Positions 1-6,879 of a DNA stretch of 24,523 nt are shown here, one piece after another. Numbering within the stretch: position 1 is the first letter of the stretch; the number at the start of each line of letters is the position of its first letter. This DNA is from JBBTVP01 sp038063175. GTDB taxonomy: Bacteria > Patescibacteriota > Minisyncoccia > UBA6257 > 1-14-0-10-40-38. The translations under genes and the position numbers were made by a program. The notes under the pieces are model-generated. The model saw nothing but the letters and a program-made list of their open reading frames with translations, was not told the DNA's origin and searched no databases. The stretch covers positions 1 to 24,523 of the forward strand of contig JBBTVP010000005.1 of NCBI GenBank assembly GCA_038063175.1, written 5' to 3'.

Positions 1-689
1 CCTGACGGGCTCCACTTCATATCGAGCCCTGGTTCGGAGAGGAGGAGGGGGTCGAGTGCGCGTTTCGCTATATCGAACGACCAGAGCTCAACGGGGTAAC
101 GCGCCGATGGCTTGTTTTTCAGATAAATCTTTTTCGGAACGACCCAGGCAAGCGAAAAATCTCCGCCGGAGAGGCGCATAAGCTCTGTTTTTTTCGATGT
201 CGCCACTACCATAGTGGCGAGAGTAAGATTCGATGTGCTCTCGGTGAGATAGGCGACTTCGGTTCCTGACGGGCTCCACGCGGCAGAAACCGTACCTGCG
301 GGGAGTGGTGTCCACTGATCTGCGCTGATATCGAAAATCGAAAAAGCAGGAGCAGTTCTCGATCCGAACGCGACAAGGACTCGGTTCCTGTCTGGCGACG
401 GGAGGGCAGAAGCGAGATCTGGAACCGGCTGATCTGAAATCGGCGTTTCAGATTCCCCCTCGAATTTTGAAATTAACCCATCTTCTGACACGAGATACAC
501 TGCTTCCCCTTTTGCCCAAAATGAAACTACGGACTTATCTAACACGGGAGTACGGAAAAGATGTCCGGTTGTGGGAGGTGGGGGATTTCCGGGATCAATG
601 GTCGAGCTGTTTCGGAAATACCTCACTCCGAAGAACAACGCGACGATAGCGAGAATGGAGACCACAGAAATTATAATGGTTTTCTTCAT
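1..689 (-). CDS. Membrane-anchored beta-propeller-like protein, 3' part outside window
   Basis: This reading frame starts at ATG 689 and stays open to the window edge, giving about 229 residues without a stop. It begins with MKKTIIISVVSILAIVALFF, a short basic stretch followed by one hydrophobic helix, then a Pro-rich linker. The rest shows repeated beta-propeller-type signatures such as SPDRNRVLVAF, AAWSPSGTEVAYLTE and MKWSPSG, spaced like TolB/WD40-type blades. The likely role is an extracytoplasmic propeller on a membrane anchor. It starts five bases after the stop of the VirB2-like pilin gene on the same strand, so it is probably co-transcribed with the secretion locus. No Shine-Dalgarno site is visible. 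The propeller fold is inferred from the W-SPDG-type repeats; the exact family is unknown. Confidence 0.75.
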   Translation of the reverse strand, partial: MKKTIIISVVSILAIVALFFGVRYFRNSSTIDPGNPPPPTTGHLFRTPVLDKSVVSFWAKGEAVYLVSEDGLISKFEGESETPISDQPVPDLASALPSPDRNRVLVAFGSRTAPAFSIFDISADQWTPLPAGTVSAAWSPSGTEVAYLTESTSNLTLATMVVATSKKTELMRLSGGDFSLAWVVPKKIYLKNKPSARYPVELWSFDIAKRALDPLLLSEPGLDMKWSPS

Positions 690-694
690 AGTGG

Positions 695-1267
695 TTAATT
701 TCCGTAACGGCACCGGCAATCATTTCTACACACTAACCCAGACCCGCAATTCCTATCTCCGTTCGGGGCGGACAAATCGCAGGGCTCGCCCTGGTCTAAG
801 GTGCCATTGCCGCAGAGCGCGGGAGGAGCGAACGAAGGATCTATGGAGGCGGGTGGTGCGGACGGAAGTTGCCCTACTCCCGGTTCGTTTAATGCCGGTA
901 TGTCGGGATTTACCGTAAATAATATAAAAGTGGCGGCAAGAAGAAGAATGAGTCCCCAGATTGCTTTCACGATTCGATCTTTCGCATCCTCTTTTGAAGT
1001 GACCGCCTCGGAGAGGGTGTACTGTACTCCTCCAATCACGATCATGACCATCGCGAGGAGCGCTCCGAAGCCAAGGGCGAATTGGTACACGGTGCGGATG
1101 TAGTCGCGTGGGCCCGTGATGGGGTCGGTTTGACCAGGGAACGGAACAGTGAGCTTCGGGGGGCCCACCAGCGAGTCGCTTTGCGCGAGCTCAAAAGATG
1201 GTAGCGCTGATCCCAAAAGAATGAGAATCGCGACTACCGGTAGAATTTTTTTGAAAGTTTTTTTCAT
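695..1267 (-). CDS. VirB2/TrbC-like pilin with a cysteine-rich C-terminal tail
   Basis: A 190-residue protein with an N-terminal signal-like helix (residues 8-24), then two hydrophobic helices at about 60-82 and 101-119 joined by a short charged loop. This is the topology of VirB2/TrbC pilin-like subunits of type IV secretion systems, and the segment MVMIVIGGVQYTLS is characteristic of CPR versions. After a Pro/Ala-rich linker the tail has six cysteines (152, 163, 174, 180, 184, 186) in a CGNGxLDQGExCD context. That resembles the myxococcal-type disulfide repeat (DUF4215/TIGR02232-like) and is unusual on a pilin. The gene lies in the secretion operon between the Ig-like protein and the propeller protein. 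The pilin call rests on topology and context; polymerisation is not shown. Confidence 0.72.
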   Translation of the reverse strand: MKKTFKKILPVVAILILLGSALPSFELAQSDSLVGPPKLTVPFPGQTDPITGPRDYIRTVYQFALGFGALLAMVMIVIGGVQYTLSEAVTSKEDAKDRIVKAIWGLILLLAATFILFTVNPDIPALNEPGVGQLPSAPPASIDPSFAPPALCGNGTLDQGEPCDLSAPNGDRNCGSGLVCRNDCRCRYGN

Positions 1268-1277
1268 GGATTCACCA

Positions 1278-1955
1278 TTATCGTATGCGAAGCATGAGCG
1301 ATGCTTGTGCCGATTCTATAAGAGCGGCGGGATTTATCGCCCGGACTCCAAGGATAACGGAGCTCTCCGGAGTGCCGCTTGTTGCATCGAGAGTTATCAC
1401 GCTTCCTGATCCTGATTCGTTTTCGGCGCGGGATCCATTTGCGGTCCATTCGTAGGAAAGTTCATTCGGATCATCTACCGAGAAAAAATAGGGAATCGCA
1501 CGGGTTTCTATGGAAGCCGCGGGAATGTATCCTCCCGCAGATGGTACGTCGAGCACCACTTCGGGAGACGCAATGGGAATCGTGATTAAACGTTCAATAT
1601 TGCTTCCACCACCACTACCCAGTACCACTACTTTCAGAATCATTTCATCCGAACTTTGAATCGGAGCTTGCAACGTGACACGTTTCAAATTTTTTCCAGA
1701 TCGATAGAGCTCATTATTGACGAACCACCGAATTTCGCGCCTTGCGAGATCGGCGGGCTTACCTGCAATCAAAAGATCTACGCTTGCAGTGATCGAACCA
1801 TTACGCGAAGCGAGTATTTTCCCTTCAAACCTACCTGGTGCGTAGGCGTTCGCACGCCAGGAAACAACGAGCGGTGAAGTTCCTTGGGCGTGCGAAGGGT
1901 GGTAGATGAGTAGGGTGGTAATAAGAGATACAAGAACAATTAATACGTTCATCAT
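1278..1955 (-). CDS. Secreted protein with Ig-like/PKD-like beta domains
   Basis: About 225 residues. An N-terminal signal peptide (MMNVLIVLVSLITTLLI, then a possible cleavage after HA near residue 22) is followed by a Ser/Thr/Gly-rich beta-strand-rich protein. Motifs such as LVVSWRANAYAP, EIRWFVNNELYRSGKN and LSYEWTANGS resemble Ig-like or PKD domains, which carry W-xVNG strands. An in-frame ATG also exists at 1967, but a TATGAT hexamer overlaps it and lies 7 nt before ATG 1955, so the shorter form is preferred. It precedes the pilin gene by about 10 bases, in the same operon. The likely role is as an external structural or adhesive part of the machine. No homologue is recognised by name. 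Confidence 0.68.
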   Translation of the reverse strand: MMNVLIVLVSLITTLLIYHPSHAQGTSPLVVSWRANAYAPGRFEGKILASRNGSITASVDLLIAGKPADLARREIRWFVNNELYRSGKNLKRVTLQAPIQSSDEMILKVVVLGSGGGSNIERLITIPIASPEVVLDVPSAGGYIPAASIETRAIPYFFSVDDPNELSYEWTANGSRAENESGSGSVITLDATSGTPESSVILGVRAINPAALIESAQASLMLRIR

Positions 1956-1962
1956 CCGTTCT

Positions 1963-1968
1963 ATCATA
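1963..1968 (-). promoter_or_regulatory. -10-like hexamer immediately before the Ig-like gene
   Basis: On the minus strand TATGAT is followed by 7 nt and then ATG 1955. An overlapping TATAGT (1973-1968) is also present. The spacing would place the transcription start at or just before the ATG, giving a leaderless message. No convincing -35 was seen. Confidence 0.35.
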
Positions 1969-2003
1969 CTATATATTCATTCTATACATGACCGCATCTT
2001 ACC

Positions 2004-2399
2004 TTACGGCGTAGGTTCAGAACCAGCACCATTTGTTCCTTTTAAGAACTTCCCCCGAGCGGCAGCTCCCATCAGTTTCCCCGCTGGTCCTGTTTTCTGT
2101 ATCACCTGGGTTGCAACACGAGAAGCAAGGACGCGATCAATGATAATGGTCGCAATAACGCCAGCGGTAACTCCGGGGAGCGCGCTTAGCGCGGGAAAAA
2201 ACTCCAGAAGGTTCCCCGCAACACTCGCGTACCCCTTTACTCCTTTCCAATAAAAGTAGAGTCCGAACCCTGGCAGGGTAAAGAGTGTCACCACCCAATT
2301 TAAGATCGGGATGGGGTTAATGAGATCAGAGATAATCGCGATCGGAACGATTAAAAGAATTTCTGGGAGACTTATTTTTGGTTGCGGTGTTTCCTCCAT
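2004..2399 (-). CDS. Small membrane protein of the type IV secretion-like operon
   Basis: A 131-residue protein. Two hydrophobic stretches (roughly residues 12-52 with internal Pro/Asn breaks, and 75-95) flank a YFYWKGVKGY segment, and the tail is short, basic and Gly/Ala-rich. No enzymatic motif is visible and the family is not recognised by name. It begins 3 bases after the TGA of the VirB4 gene, which implies co-transcription and probably translational coupling. Its place directly downstream of VirB4 suggests a small inner-membrane subunit, occupying the slot VirB3-like proteins hold elsewhere. That assignment is inferred from position only. Confidence 0.7.
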   Translation of the reverse strand: MEETPQPKISLPEILLIVPIAIISDLINPIPILNWVVTLFTLPGFGLYFYWKGVKGYASVAGNLLEFFPALSALPGVTAGVIATIIIDRVLASRVATQVIQKTGPAGKLMGAAARGKFLKGTNGAGSEPTP

Positions 2400-2402
2400 A
2401 CA

Positions 2403-4118
2403 TCACGTAATACCTTTCTCCGCGAGAATCTGTTCCGGCTTCGTCGTGATGATCTTGTCTTCGAGGTAGGAGGCCACAATCTGGATCGCGACACGGTTCA
2501 ATCCCGCGAAGAAGAGCCCCTGTCCCACTTCTGCCTCAAGGAGCATGTTCCGTTCTCCTTCGGTGAGATTAAATGTCTTTCCGAGAAGTTCGATCATTGC
2601 AGGTGCCTGCTTCAAAAGAATCTGGAGCGACGAGTTTGTGATGATGGGTCTGCCGTAGGGAGAGCGGAGGAAGTCTTCTACGTCTTGGGTGATGGTGGTG
2701 ACCCCCAGGAAGTATTTCCGGGCGCGCTTCACGAGGCCGAAGAGGAACGATGCACCGTCCTCATGCTTCATCATCCACCACGCTTCGTCGACGATTAAAA
2801 CCCGTTTTTTTAAGTCTGCGCGCACCAGGTTCCAGATGAAATTCAGCGTAATGTACATCGCGATCGGCCGGAGCTCATCCTCAAGATCGCGGATCGAAAA
2901 CACGATGAAGCGATTCTTAATGTCCAAATTCGTCGCGCTGTTCATAAATCCGGCGTAGCTTCCCTTTGTGAACTTATAGAGCCGTTCAGCAAGACCCTTA
3001 CCTCCTTCCATATTGCGAAGCACCGATTCGAGGTCTTCGAGGAGTGGCGGTTCAACGTTCGAAAAATCTTTACCCGGAACGATTTCACGGGAAGCGTAGG
3101 TTTCGGTGATTGCGCGGTCGAGGAGCGATTCCTCTTCCACCTTCATTTTACCGAGCATGATCTTTAAAAGTCCGGTCAATGTGATGATGTGTGAGCGGAG
3201 CACGTCTGCCGGGTCTTCTCCTTGAGGGATCACGGGAACCGCAAAAGGATTAATATGGTGGCCAGAGGTGAGCGAGATTCTAAAGAAGCTGCCCCCTACG
3301 GCTTCAGCGAGGCGTTCATATTCGTTTTCGGGATCGATGATTAAAATATCCACACCCATCATAAGAAGGCGAAGCGCTTCAAGTTTTGTGGTGTAGGATT
3401 TTCCTGCGCCTGATTTTGCGAAGATGACCATGTTCGAATTCTCGAGCGTGAACCGGTCAAAAATCACGAGTGTGTTATTGTGCCGGCTTACTCCATAGAG
3501 AATGCCCTGGTCGGATGTGAGATTTACCGATACAAACGGAAAGAACGAGGAAAGGGGACTCGAATTCATCGGGGTTGAGACCGAAAGCTCGTCGAGCCCT
3601 AAGGGAAGCGTCGAGGTAAACCCCTCGAGCTGCTGGAACACCGCGTTCTTTGCATAGATGAGCCGGCTTTCAAGGATGGTCGTAACCGACGACTCAAGTT
3701 TCTCGAGCGACTTTACATCATCGGCATAGAGCGTGATATAGACTGATACCGAAAATAGGTTCTCTTCTGCCTGTTGGAGCGAATCGCGGAGTGACTCGAT
3801 ATCATGAATCGCAGTTTCAAGCATCGGGTTTCTCACCTGCCCTTTCTCTTCGGATTCGTTAATCTGCGCTTGTATCTGCGCCGCTTTTTTCTGGAGATTT
3901 TTGAGCGCGAGCGGCGTTTCCATGGGATGAATGAAGATTGAGACATCAAGGAGGTCTGGAATATTTACAATCGAAGAAAACCACCCAGTTGAGAGGTATC
4001 GCGGATAGGTAAAGAGAAAGAGCGTCTTGGTAACTTTCTCGCCGAGCTTCAGATGGTCGGAATCAACTTCGAGCGCGGGAGGAGCAATGAAGTCGCCTAT
4101 TTTTTTATCTGGTTCCAT
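2403..4118 (-). CDS. virB4: VirB4-family type IV secretion ATPase
   Basis: A 571-residue P-loop ATPase that powers type IV secretion at the cytoplasmic face of the inner membrane. The first ~215 residues are the pre-ATPase region typical of CagE/TrbE/VirB4 proteins, including a Gln/Glu-rich coiled segment at about 72-125. Walker A is AKSGAGKS (234-241). It is followed by IDPENEYERLAE (261-272), a phrase typical of VirB4/TraC ATPases. Walker B is LIVDEAW (441-447), and the ITQDVEDFL region (476-484) fits the sensor motif. It starts 4 bases after the VirB4-N-like gene and ends in TGA 3 bases before the next start. The family is normally about 800 residues, so together with the upstream protein this looks like a split VirB4. 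Family assignment is very secure. Confidence 0.95.
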   Translation of the reverse strand: MEPDKKIGDFIAPPALEVDSDHLKLGEKVTKTLFLFTYPRYLSTGWFSSIVNIPDLLDVSIFIHPMETPLALKNLQKKAAQIQAQINESEEKGQVRNPMLETAIHDIESLRDSLQQAEENLFSVSVYITLYADDVKSLEKLESSVTTILESRLIYAKNAVFQQLEGFTSTLPLGLDELSVSTPMNSSPLSSFFPFVSVNLTSDQGILYGVSRHNNTLVIFDRFTLENSNMVIFAKSGAGKSYTTKLEALRLLMMGVDILIIDPENEYERLAEAVGGSFFRISLTSGHHINPFAVPVIPQGEDPADVLRSHIITLTGLLKIMLGKMKVEEESLLDRAITETYASREIVPGKDFSNVEPPLLEDLESVLRNMEGGKGLAERLYKFTKGSYAGFMNSATNLDIKNRFIVFSIRDLEDELRPIAMYITLNFIWNLVRADLKKRVLIVDEAWWMMKHEDGASFLFGLVKRARKYFLGVTTITQDVEDFLRSPYGRPIITNSSLQILLKQAPAMIELLGKTFNLTEGERNMLLEAEVGQGLFFAGLNRVAIQIVASYLEDKIITTKPEQILAEKGIT

Positions 4119-4122
4119 TGAG

Positions 4123-4806
4123 TTATGCGTTATCTTCTCCGGTGGCTCGTTTTTCGATTGACCCCGGGTTATAGAGGTTCGAGAAAAGATCTACGATCTC
4201 GTCTCTATTCAATGGGATGACCCGAAGGTCGAGCTGGCTTGTTGCCGTGATCACCTGGTTCACCCGAGCTTTGAGCTGTTCGATATGCTCTCTTATCTGC
4301 TCCTCTTTTGATTTATCTTCGGCGGGGAGCCGTGACGGCTTGCCGATACCTTTACCCTTAAGGAACCCGAAGATTTTTTCTGTCGCGGCCTTGCTCCCTT
4401 CGGGAAGATTCACCGGATCATAGGGGACGACGATGAAATAGCGCTTCATCATGATAGCGTTCTCGGAAACGAATGCCCGGATGAATTCGCGGTATTCCGC
4501 AATCTGGTTTTTTAGAAGCTCACTCGATTCCTTTGTTTCCCGCAGGGAAAGGTTTTCAAGGTAAGGATCTATATTCAATTTCCGGGAATGGATGAAAATC
4601 TGAACCGAAAAATTCAGCGAATTCAAAAATCCCTGGAAGAGATTCATAATCATCGACTGCTCTTCCTCGGATTTCAGATCGAAATTCACACCGGAGACGA
4701 GAAGAATCTGGCGGAGCCCTCCGTTTTTCAGGATAAGGATATCATCCTCAATTGCCTCAATTTTGATAAACTTTTGCGTCGGAAGCGCTTCGCTCTTGTC
4801 GGGCAT
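4123..4806 (-). CDS. VirB4 N-terminal / TraC-like domain protein
   Basis: A 227-residue soluble protein without a P-loop. It opens with FIKIEAIEDDILILKNGGLRQILLVSG, continues with LFQGFLNSLNFSVQIFIHSRKLN and later YFIVVPYDP. This pattern matches the N-terminal (TraC-like) domain of conjugative VirB4/TraC ATPases, which contacts inner-membrane partners. It lies directly before the gene carrying the ATPase domain, separated by 4 bases, so the VirB4 function seems distributed over two polypeptides. The ORFs are in separate frames with clean start and stop codons, and the short length of both is consistent with a genuine split. A TATAAT hexamer sits 6 nt before the start codon, suggesting an internal leaderless promoter for the VirB4 pair. 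Confidence 0.8.
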   Translation of the reverse strand: MPDKSEALPTQKFIKIEAIEDDILILKNGGLRQILLVSGVNFDLKSEEEQSMIMNLFQGFLNSLNFSVQIFIHSRKLNIDPYLENLSLRETKESSELLKNQIAEYREFIRAFVSENAIMMKRYFIVVPYDPVNLPEGSKAATEKIFGFLKGKGIGKPSRLPAEDKSKEEQIREHIEQLKARVNQVITATSQLDLRVIPLNRDEIVDLFSNLYNPGSIEKRATGEDNA

Positions 4807-4812
4807 GGTTTC

Positions 4813-4818
4813 ATTATA
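4813..4818 (-). promoter_or_regulatory. TATAAT -10 box, leaderless spacing, internal to the T4SS operon
   Basis: On the minus strand a perfect TATAAT is followed by GAAACC and then ATG 4806. The transcription start would fall on or next to the start codon. The sequence upstream of the -10, where a -35 would lie, is the TTTAGGG repeat array. Confidence 0.5.
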
Positions 4819-4819
4819 A

Positions 4820-4845
4820 CCCCTAAACCCTAAACCCTAAACCCT
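4820..4845. repeat. Telomere-like CCCTAAA tandem repeat
   Basis: Three perfect CCCTAAA heptamers and a terminal CCCT lie in the 44-base gap between the PrgI stop and the VirB4-N start. The 16-nt block at 4817-4832 (TAACCCCTAAACCCTA) recurs exactly, in reverse complement, at 13,415-13,430 inside the helicase gene. It is therefore one copy of a dispersed repeat rather than a unique spacer. Confidence 0.85.
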
Positions 4846-4850
4846 TTCGT

Positions 4851-5354
4851 TCACCGATAGTCCACGCGGCGCGCCCGTTCGCGGTCACCTTCAGTTTTTC
4901 GGAGCACCTCAAAGTTTTCTTCCTTGGCTCGAAATGAGGCGAAAAATTTTCCCGGCCGTTCCCGTCGTTCAATGGGGCGGGTGGTAGTTGCCATTTTGAA
5001 TGCAAGATCAGTGATCGAGGGTTTTTTCGGTGTCGGAACCGAAATTCTCGGAAGTGCGGGGAGTTCAACCGGTTCCGCAGTTCTTTTCCAGAGATAGAAG
5101 CGCGGTTCCCAGAAGTATTTAAATGCGGCAAGCGCAATCCTGGGGAGTGGCTGTCCGTTGAACTTTCCGAATGAGAGCGCGATCGAAATCGAAATCAGGA
5201 CGAATGAAATGGGGAGCGAGAGCCACAACTCGAGCATGAAGAAAAAAACGAGCGAGGGAATTACGCCCGCTGCCACAATCAAAAATTGCTTAATCGTGAG
5301 CGGGCCGATAATCTTCGGCTGCGTGTCGATGAATTGGGGTACTTGGAATTGCAT
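4851..5354 (-). CDS. prgI: PrgI family inner-membrane protein
   Basis: A 167-residue protein. The N-terminus MQFQVPQFIDTQPKIIGPLT is diagnostic of the PrgI family (the VirB3-like partner of VirB4 in Gram-positive and CPR type IV systems). Two hydrophobic helices follow at about 20-60 (FLIVAAGVIPSLVFFFMLEL and ISFVLISISIALSF), then FNGQPLPRIALAAFKYFWEPRFYLW, another family hallmark. The tail is Pro- and Arg-rich and probably cytoplasmic. A GTG at 5372 would extend the frame by six residues, but it lies inside a repeat and the family N-terminus starts at the ATG, so 5354 is chosen. It is upstream of VirB4-N and VirB4, the conserved order for these systems. Confidence 0.9.
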   Translation of the reverse strand: MQFQVPQFIDTQPKIIGPLTIKQFLIVAAGVIPSLVFFFMLELWLSLPISFVLISISIALSFGKFNGQPLPRIALAAFKYFWEPRFYLWKRTAEPVELPALPRISVPTPKKPSITDLAFKMATTTRPIERRERPGKFFASFRAKEENFEVLRKTEGDRERARRVDYR

Positions 5355-5360
5355 AGGAGA

Positions 5361-5390
5361 GCCACTGGCCACTAGTGGTTAGCCACTAGC
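5361..5390. repeat. GCCACTAG-type palindromic repeat, PrgI-proximal flank of the S23 gene
   Basis: Overlapping copies of GCCACT/AGTGGC form a palindromic cluster at the stop codon of the four-helix-bundle gene. The 13-nt GTTAGCCACTAGC at 5378-5390 recurs exactly at 13,018-13,030. The related block at 5740-5770 has the opposite orientation, so the two flank the gene as inverted repeats. Confidence 0.8.
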
Positions 5391-5734
5391 TTGTTAATAA
5401 AAGCATTAAGCATTCTCATAATCTCGTCGAGAAGTCTTTCGAGCGATTCGAAATCTTTAAGTGGTGCAAATCCTAATTTTTTAGCAATAACAAGATGAGT
5501 TTCAAGTTCGGCGCCTGATGCAAAAGCGATTCTAATGAACTGAACATACTCTTGACGGTGCTTACGCGTAAATCCTTCCGCGATGTTCGCTGGTATAGAA
5601 ACTGCGGCTCTCCGCGTTTGACTGGTGATGCCGTAGAGTTCTTCCTTAGGGTATAACTTAGTTAGATTATAAATTTCGACGACCAGCTCGACGCCTTTCT
5701 GCCATACTACGAGCTCCTTATAGGTATTTAACAT
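5372..5734 (-). CDS. Four-helix-bundle protein (S23 / 23S rRNA intervening-sequence family)
   Basis: A 120-residue protein with the S23-family signature: LVVWQKGVELVVEIYNLT, PKEELYGITSQTRRAAVSIPANIAEG, then a C-terminal helix with LDEIMRMLNAF. The family forms a pentameric four-helix bundle. It is best known from intervening sequences in 23S rRNA genes and is related to the Avd protein of diversity-generating retroelements; its biochemical role is not settled. Here the gene stands alone, interrupts the secretion operon between a soluble protein and PrgI, and is bracketed by inverted copies of a GCCACTAG repeat, which makes it look like an inserted cassette. Length and motif content are complete, so it is probably intact. 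No Shine-Dalgarno site is seen. Confidence 0.93.
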   Translation of the reverse strand: MLNTYKELVVWQKGVELVVEIYNLTKLYPKEELYGITSQTRRAAVSIPANIAEGFTRKHRQEYVQFIRIAFASGAELETHLVIAKKLGFAPLKDFESLERLLDEIMRMLNAFINKLVANH

Positions 5735-5739
5735 ATCGT

Positions 5740-5770
5740 ACTAGTGGCAAGTGGCTATGGGCTAGTGGCT
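5740..5770. repeat. AGTGGC-type repeat, start-side flank of the S23 gene
   Basis: Three AGTGGC or GTGGCTA units occur between the S23 start codon and the stop of the 238-residue protein. In reverse complement the block reads AGCCACTAGC..., matching the 5361-5390 block. The S23 ORF is thus enclosed by inverted repeats, and the last unit runs into the neighbour's stop codon. Confidence 0.78.
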
Positions 5771-6486
5771 TATTCATCCAACTTCGTTTTCAAATCGCTG
5801 TAGTGAACCACTCGCGGAGACCGTTCGGGGGATTCAACCTTCGCAGTGACGGGCTTTGGACTGGTTCGCTTCTCAATCTGACCTGGATTAAAGTTCACCG
5901 ACGGTGATTCACGCGGCTCGGGGCGGATATATTCAGGTTCCTCCTCATGAAGGATGAACGGTTCGTCACCCATTCCGATTGAGGGAATGGTGGTTTCCGG
6001 AATGGATTCTGTAGGAATTTCCTCGACGCTCGGAGCTGGAGCGGCAACGGAATCCACCGTGCTCGGCGGCGAGGGAATTGGCTCTTCCCTCATTACACTC
6101 ACGCCGACGAGCGCCCCTACCTCCCGTTCAACGGTTTCTTTTTCGGTTCCCGGGGGAGCGATGAGCTCGAGCGCCACACGTACCGCATCCGCGGGCTCGA
6201 TTTCTTTGATCCCCACGTATTTCATGATTGCCGAGAGGTGCCGGGTATTTTTAGAATCGAGGTTCAGTTTCATGGCAATCCGGGAAATATCCTCCGCGAG
6301 TTCGATTGAGGCGAGGCGGGAGCGGTCGTTGTCGGAGAGCGCCATAAACGTAGCTTCATGCTCAAGCGCGGGAACATCGTACGCCGCATCGAGCTTATCC
6401 CAGAGCTGGTTCTGCTCGGCAGACGGCTCGGGTGAAAACGTTTCTTCCGCGTTTGCGATCGAATCTACCGCTTTTATATCTTCCAT
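5770..6486 (-). CDS. Unrecognised soluble protein with a Pro-rich disordered C-terminus
   Basis: 238 residues, acidic, with no signal peptide or membrane helix. Residues 1-125 look alpha-helical (LSDNDRSRLASIELAEDISRI, KYVGIKEIEPADAVRVALELI). From about 135 onward the sequence becomes low-complexity and rich in Pro, Glu and Ser (PIPSPPSTVDS, EEEPEYIRPEP), ending in a conserved-looking VVHYSDLKTKL motif. It lies 4 bases after the 128-residue gene in the secretion operon, so a cytoplasmic accessory or adaptor role is plausible. The short terminal motif after a long disordered linker would suit docking to a partner. No known family is recognised. Confidence 0.72.
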   Translation of the reverse strand: MEDIKAVDSIANAEETFSPEPSAEQNQLWDKLDAAYDVPALEHEATFMALSDNDRSRLASIELAEDISRIAMKLNLDSKNTRHLSAIMKYVGIKEIEPADAVRVALELIAPPGTEKETVEREVGALVGVSVMREEPIPSPPSTVDSVAAPAPSVEEIPTESIPETTIPSIGMGDEPFILHEEEPEYIRPEPRESPSVNFNPGQIEKRTSPKPVTAKVESPERSPRVVHYSDLKTKLDE

Positions 6487-6490
6487 AGTG

Positions 6491-6877
6491 TTATACCTGC
6501 CATGCAGGCGAAAGCGTTACGTATCGGAGGAGTTTTTGTATGTGCTCGTCATTGGGGTTTGTGCTCTTTGCCGCTTCAAGCGCAATCCGAATAGCTCCTT
6601 TCAGATATTCCTCTCCGTCAGTGCCGATTTTTTCAAGTTGGGTTAGGGAAAAGGCAGAGACGATCTCTGTTCCTAAACTGCCGGCAAAAGCGTCAGGAAT
6701 AATGAAGGGGATATCAGAAAGCGGCATTTCTCTTATCACCTTCTTTGGTTCTGATGCAGCATCCGGTCTCCTCCGGTAGATTTGGGTAGCATCGAAACCC
6801 TCTGCCTCGACTTCGACTGCCATTTTACGAACCTGGTTTGTGTTGTAGTCCCCGAATCCGTAGAGATTACGTGTCAT
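6491..6877 (-). CDS. Unrecognised small soluble protein of the T4SS operon
   Basis: 128 residues with no membrane segment or signal peptide. It has a polar N-terminus (NLYGFGDYNTNQVRKMAVEVEAEG), a middle segment PLSDIPFIIPDAFAGSLGTEIVSAFSL, and a C-terminal helical part (EYLKGAIRIALEAAKS). The family is not recognised. It begins two bases after the stop of the TrbL/VirB6-like gene and is followed after 4 bases by the 238-residue gene. This packing, shared by almost the whole operon, argues for joint expression and a role with the secretion machine. It could be a cytoplasmic accessory factor, but nothing in the sequence gives a reaction. Confidence 0.7.
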   Translation of the reverse strand: MTRNLYGFGDYNTNQVRKMAVEVEAEGFDATQIYRRRPDAASEPKKVIREMPLSDIPFIIPDAFAGSLGTEIVSAFSLTQLEKIGTDGEEYLKGAIRIALEAAKSTNPNDEHIQKLLRYVTLSPAWQV

Positions 6878-6879
6878 AG

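Noticed and set aside
4820..4845. CCCTAAA array as a true telomere or contig end
   Set aside because: Three and a half units in the middle of a continuous operon cannot be a chromosome end; a dispersed repeat explains it, supported by the copy in uvrD.
5954..6646. 230-residue plus-strand ORF
   Set aside because: It spans two minus-strand genes of the operon and their junction, with Ser-rich low-complexity composition typical of an antisense shadow.
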